From positions 62,001 to 126,000 of the forward strand of contig NW_026912151.1 of the NCBI RefSeq assembly GCF_963662255.1: a stretch of DNA of 64,000 nt. The letters are read 5' to 3'. The notes beneath the pieces were generated by a model. The model saw only the letters and a program-made list of their open reading frames with translations. It was not told the DNA's origin and made no database searches. A program made the translations under genes and the position numbers. Positions 59,761 through 64,000 of this stretch are shown piece by piece; positions within the stretch are counted from its first letter, which is position 1; every line of letters starts with the position of its first letter. The DNA comes from Cinclus cinclus. Lineage: Eukaryota; Chordata; Aves; Passeriformes; Cinclidae.

Positions 59761-61899
59761 GGCAGCCAGGTTTGGAGGAGGGGGCAGCTTTGTTCTGGGA
59801 GAAATCCTCGTCCTTATGGAATTTTTGTAGGCACAAGCCCAGGACGGGCCGCAGGCAAGTTGGCTTTGAAAGGAGGCACTTTCCCCCAAGAAGCCAAACT
59901 CAAGAGCCCACTTGGCAGGTGTCATTTTGTAGGGCGCGTTTGGGCCTCCGATGGCAGCCAGGTTTGGAGGAGGGGGCAGCTTTGGTCTGGGAGAAATCCT
60001 CGTCCTTATGGAATTTTTGTCGGCAAAAGCCCTGCATGGGCCGCAGGCAAGTTGACTCCGAAAGGAGGCACTTTTCCCCAGGAAGCCAAACTCAAGAGCC
60101 CACTTGGCAGATGTCCGTTTGTAGGGCGCGTTTGGGCCTCCGATGGCAGCCAGGTTTGGAGGAGGGGGCAGCTTTGTTCTGGGAGAAATCCTCGTCCTTC
60201 TGGAATTTTTGTACTCAAAATCTCAGGATGGGCCGCAGGCAAGTTAGGCAAGTTGGCTCCGAAAGGAGGCACTTTTCCCCAAGAAGCCAAACTCAAGAGC
60301 CCACTTGGCAGATGTCATTTTGTAGGGCGCGTTTGGGCCTCTGATGGCAGCCAGGTTTGGAGGAGGGGGCAGCTTTGGTCTGGGAGAAATCCTCGTCCTT
60401 ATGGAATTTTTGTAGTCTAAAGCCCAGCACGGGCCGCAGGCTAGTTAGGCAAGTTGGCTTTGAAAGGAGGCACTTTTCCACAAGAAGCCAAACTCAAGAG
60501 CCCACTTGGCAGATGTCATTTTGTAGGGCGCGTTTGGGCCTCCGATGGCAGCCAGGTTTGGAGCAGGGGGCAGCTTTGTTCTGGGAGAAATCCTCGTCCT
60601 TATGGAATTTTTGTAGGCACAAGCCCAGGACGGGCCGCAGGCAAGTTGGCTTTGAAAGGAGGCACTTTCCCCCAAGAAGCCAAACTCAAGAGCCCACTTG
60701 GCAGGTGTCATTTTGTAGGGCGCGTTTGGGCCTCCGATGGCAGCCAGGTTTGGAGGAGGGGGCAGCTTTGGTCTGGGAGAAATCCTCGTCCTTATGGAAT
60801 TTTTGTCGGCAAAAGCCCTGCATGGGCCGCAGGCAAGTTGACTCCGAAAGGAGGCACTTTTCCCCAGGAAGCCAAACTCAAGAGCCCACTTGGCAGATGT
60901 CCGTTTGTAGGGCGCGTTTGGGCCTCCGATGGCAGCCAGGTTTGGAGGAGGGGGCAGCTTTGTTCTGGGAGAAATCCTCGTCCTTCTGGAATTTTTGTAC
61001 GCAAAAGCCCAGGACGGGCCGCAGGCAAGTTGGCTTTGAAAGGAGGCACTTCCACCCAAGAAGCCAAACTCAAGAGCCCACTTGGCAGATGTCATTTTGT
61101 AGAGCGCGTTTGGGCCTCCGATGGCAGCCAGGTTTGGAGGAGGGGGCAGCTTTGTTCTGGGAGAAATCCTCGTCCTTATGGAATTTTTGTAGTCTAAAGC
61201 CCAGCACGGGCCGCAGGCTAGTTAGGCAAGTTGGCTTTGAAAGGAGGCACTTCCACCCAAGAAGCCAAACTCAAGAGCCCACTTGGCAGATGTCATTTTG
61301 TAGAGCGCGTTTGGGCCTCCGATGGCAGCCAGGTTTGGAGGAGGGGGCAGCTTTGGTCTGGGAGAAATCCTCGTCCTTATGGAATTTTTGTAGGCAAAAG
61401 CCCTGCATGGGCCGCCGGCAAGTTAACTCCGAAAGGAGGCACTTTTCCCCAAGAAGCCAAACTCAAGAGCCCACTTGGCAGATGTCATTTTGTAGGGCGC
61501 GTTTGGGCCTCCGATGGCAGCCAGGTTTGGAGGAGGGGGCAGCTTTGGTCTGGGAGAAATCCTCGTCCTTATGGAATTTTTGTAGGCAAAAGCCCAGGAC
61601 GGGCCGCAGGCAAGTTGGCTTTGAAAGGAGGCACTTCCACCCAAGAAGCCAAACTCAAGAGCCCACTTGGCAGGTGTCATTTTGTAGGGCGCGTTTGGGC
61701 CTCCGATGGCAGCCAGGTTTGGAGGAGGGGGCAGCTTTGGTCTGGGAGAAATCCTCGTCCTTATGGAATTTTTGTAGGCAAAAGCCCTGCATGGGCCGCC
61801 GGCAAGTTGACTCCGAAAGGAGGCACTTTTCCCCAAGAAGCCAAACTCAAGAACCCACAATGCAGATGTCCTTTTGTAGGGCGCGTTTGGGCCTCCGAT
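59761..61899. repeat. 11-monomer unit, second of the tandem pair
   Basis: Direct neighbour copy of 57622-59760, sharing its private variants. Its last three monomers (61324-61899) also match 49231-49806 at an offset of 12093. The exchange that ended the tandem copy therefore joined it to a block related to 49.2 kb. Confidence 0.9.
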
Positions 61900-63864
61900 G
61901 GCAGCCAGGTTTGGAGGAGGGGGCAGCTTTGTTCTGGGAGAAATCCTCGTCCTTCTGGAATTTTTGGAGGCAAAAGCCCAGGACGCGCCGCAGGCAAGTT
62001 AGGCATTTTGGCTCCGAAAGGAGGCACTTTTCCGCAAGAAGCCAAACTCAAGAGCCCACTTGGCAGATGTCATTTTGTAGGGCGCGTTTGGGCCTCCGAT
62101 GGCAGCCAGGTTTGGAGGAGGGGGCAGCTTTGGTCTGGGAGAAATCCTCGTCCTTATGGAATTTTTGTCGGCAAAAGCCCTGCATGGGCCGCAGGCAAGT
62201 TGACTCCGAAAGGAGGCACTTTTCCCCAGGAAGCCAAACTCAAGAGCCCACTTGGCAGATGTCCGTTTGTAGGGCGCGTTTGGGCCTCCGATGGCAGCCA
62301 GGTTTGGAGGAGGGGGCAGCTTTGTTCTGGGAGAAATCCTCGTCCTTCTGGAATTTTTGTACTCAAAAGCTCAGGACGGGCCGCAGGCAAGTTAGGCAAG
62401 TTGGCTCCGAAAGGAGGCACTTTTCCCCAAGAAGCCAAACTCAAGAGCCCACTTGGCAGATGTCATTTTGTAGGGCGCGTTTGGGCCTCTGATGGCAGCC
62501 AGGTTTGGAGGAGGGGGCAGCTTTGGTCTGGGAGAAATCCTCGTCCTTATGGAATTTTTGTAGTCTAAAGCCCAGCACGGGCCGCAGGCTAGTTAGGCAA
62601 GTTGGCTTTGAAAGGAGGCACTTTTCCGCAAGAAGCCAAACTCAAGAGCCCACTTGGCAGATGTCATTTTGTAGGGCGCGTTTGGGCCTCCGATGGCAGC
62701 CAGGTTTGGAGGAGGGGGCAGCTTTGGTCTGGGAGAAATCCTCGTCCTTCTGGAATTTTTGTAGGCAAAAGCCCAGGACGGGCCGCAGGCAAGTTGGCTT
62801 TGAAAGGAGGCACTTCCACCCAAGAAGCCAAACTCAAGAGCCCACTTGGCAGATGTCATTTTGTAGGGCACGTTTGGGCCTCCGATGGCAGCCAGGTTTG
62901 GAGGAGGGGGCAGCTTTGGTCTGGGAGAAATCCTCGTCCTTCTGGAATTTTTGTAGGCAAAAGCCCTGCATGGGCCGCAGGCAAGTTGACTCCGAAAGGA
63001 GGCACTTTTCCCCAGGAAGCCAAACTCAAGAACCCTCAATGCAGGTGTCATTTTGTGGGGCGCGTTTGGGCCTCCGATGGCAGCCAGGTTTGGAGGAGGG
63101 GGCAGCTTTGGTCTGGGAGAAATCCTCGTCCTTATGGAATTTTTGTAGTCTAAAGCCCAGCACGGGCCGCAGGCTAGTTAGGCAAGTTGGCTTTGAAAGG
63201 AGGCACTTTCCCCCAAGAAGCCAAACTCAAGAGCCCACTTGGCAGATGTCATTTTGTAGGGCGCGTTTGGGCCTCCGATGGCAGCCAGGTTTGGAGGAGG
63301 GGGCAGCTTTGGTCTGGGAGAAATCCTCGTCCTTCTGGAATTTTTGTAGGCAAAAGCCCAGGACGGGCCGCAGGCAAGTTGGCTTTGAAAGGAGGCACTT
63401 CCACCCAAGAAGCCAAACTCAAGAGCCCACTTGGCAGATGTCATTTTGTAGGGCGCGTTTGGGCCTCCGATGGCAGCCAGGTTTGGAGGAGGGGGCAGCT
63501 TTGGTCTGGGAGAAATCCTCGTCCTTATGGAATTTTTGTAGGCAAAAGCCCTGCATGGGCCGCAGGCAAGTTGACTCCGAAAGGAGGCACTTTTCCCCAA
63601 GAAGCCAAACTCAAGAGCCCACTTGGCAGATGTCATTTTGTAGGGCGCGTTTGGGCCTCCGATGGCAGCCAGGTTTGGAGGAGGGGGCAGCTTTGGTCTG
63701 GGAGGAATCCTCGTCCTTCTGGAATTTTTGTAGGCAAAAGCCCAGGACGGGCCACAGGCAAGTTAGGCAAGTTGGCTTTGAAAGGAGGCACTTTTCCCCA
63801 AGAAGCCAAACTCAAGAACCCACAATGCAGATGTCCTTTTGTAGGGCGCGTTTGGGCCTCCGAT

Positions 63865-64000
63865 GGCAGCCAGGTTTGGAGGAGGGGGCAGCTTTGGTCT
63901 GGGAGAAATCCTCGTCCTTCTGGAATTTTTGGAGGCAAAAGCCCAGGACGGGCCGCAGGCAAGTTAGGCATTTTGGCTCCGAAAGGAGGCACTTTTCCCC
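63865..64000. repeat. Partial monomer at the right edge
   Basis: The first 136 bases of a long monomer of the AGGCATTTTGGCTCC subtype, ending in GGAGGCACTTTTCCCC. The array continues beyond the window. The left edge also shows no sign of the array ending. Confidence 0.95.

Larger units (their letters stand above)
1..64000. repeat. Tandem satellite array, 192/201-bp monomer
   Basis: Seen in sequence: the anchor GGCAGCCAGG (GGCAGTCAGG in a few copies) recurs at 1, 193, 385, 586, 787 and so on to 63865, always in the same orientation, with no gap or foreign insertion. Walking all junctions gives 327 complete monomers: 187 of 192 bp, 112 of 201 bp, 16 of 191 bp, 10 of 200 bp, one of 190 bp and one of 202 bp. 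A typical monomer reads, in order: anchor, GGAGGAGGGGGCAGC, GGGAGAAATCCTCGTCC, GGAATTTTTG, a variable GCCC-N5-GGGC segment, GGCAAGTT (once or twice), GAAAGGAGGCAC, GAAGCCAAACTCAAGA, TTTTGTAGGGCGCG, TTGGGCCTCCGAT. One representative copy has 106 G+C in 192 bp and six CpGs. Knowledge: head-to-tail, multi-kb homogeneous arrays of this kind are satellite DNA of heterochromatin. Inference: (peri)centromeric or subtelomeric location. The family is not one I recognise. Confidence 0.98.
33427..64000. repeat. Right domain: only 192- and 201-bp monomers
   Basis: From 33226 to 63864 there are 157 complete monomers, 102 of 192 bp and 55 of 201 bp, and none of any other length. The domain is rich in copies reading GCCGGCAAGTTAACTCC (NaeI and HpaI sites), in ATGTCCGTTT or ATGTCCTTTT in place of ATGTCATTTT, and in long copies with TTAGGCATTTTGGCTCC. 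The last type starts at 41635, 44167, 46306, 48061, 49807, 51772, 54496, 55666, 57421, 61900 and 63865, spaced 1170 to 4479 bp and mostly 1.7-2.7 kb. The irregular but subtype-ordered spacing indicates a variable HOR of roughly 9-14 monomers shaped by whole-monomer gains and losses. Confidence 0.85.

Noticed and set aside
1..64000. CRISPR array or bacterial repeat locus
   Set aside because: There are no short repeats separated by unique spacers. The unit is one continuous 192/201-bp monomer and every part of it is repeated.
1..64000. CENP-B box (NTTCGNNNNANNCGGGN) in the monomer
   Set aside because: I checked the TTCG and CGAA occurrences (AATCTTCGTCC; ACTCCGAAAGG) and their flanks on both strands, and the required A and CGGG spacing is absent. 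Centromere identity can be neither supported nor excluded from this.
1..64000. Inverted or transposon-interrupted segments
   Set aside because: Every monomer junction was followed from 1 to 63865. All anchors are in the same orientation and every gap is 190-202 bp, leaving no room for an insertion.

Overview
The whole 64 kb window is one uninterrupted tandem satellite array. I see no gene, RNA gene, transposon, CRISPR array or unique sequence in it. The repeat is a GC-rich monomer (about 55% GC by hand count of one copy) that comes in two main lengths, 192 and 201 bp. The longer form carries an internal 9-bp duplication. All copies lie head to tail in one orientation. Taking the recurring GGCAGCCAGG as monomer position 1, I walked every junction and counted 327 complete monomers (1-63864) and one cut by the window edge (63865-64000). 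They are 187 of 192 bp, 112 of 201 bp, 16 of 191 bp, 10 of 200 bp, and one each of 190 and 202 bp. These counts and lengths sum exactly to 63864.

Monomers fall into about ten subtypes, told apart mainly by linked variants at monomer positions 68-125 and 140-165. Subtypes recur in fixed orders, so the array has higher-order repeat (HOR) structure. The order is repeatedly rearranged by gains and losses of whole monomers.

Layout: (1) 1-27341, a left domain. It contains all the recurrent 191-bp CCCGGG monomers and 200-bp CTATGAAA monomers, an HOR period of about 4.68 kb (24 monomers) from 10.9 to about 19.9 kb, and a 2.9 kb block copied at an offset of 12719 bp. (2) 27342-33426, a transition zone of mixed subtypes. 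(3) 33427-64000, a right domain. From 33226 on there are only 192- and 201-bp monomers (157 complete copies). It is built from a 786-bp four-monomer module, a macro-duplication of about 7 kb (41.4-48.7 versus 51.6-58.0 kb), a fresh 2139-bp direct duplication (57.6-61.9 kb), and a 12093-bp-offset copy that runs off the right edge.

Organism: a large eukaryotic genome with homogenised satellite DNA, most likely (peri)centromeric, subtelomeric or sex-chromosome heterochromatin. The GC-rich monomer near 190 bp would suit a vertebrate. Tandem repeats of about 190 bp are known in birds (zebra finch, parrots), but length is the only link I can make and I do not recognise this sequence. No taxon or satellite name is asserted.

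Long open frames (up to 1229 codons, on both strands) are a by-product of a stop-poor monomer whose two main lengths are multiples of three. I do not call them genes.
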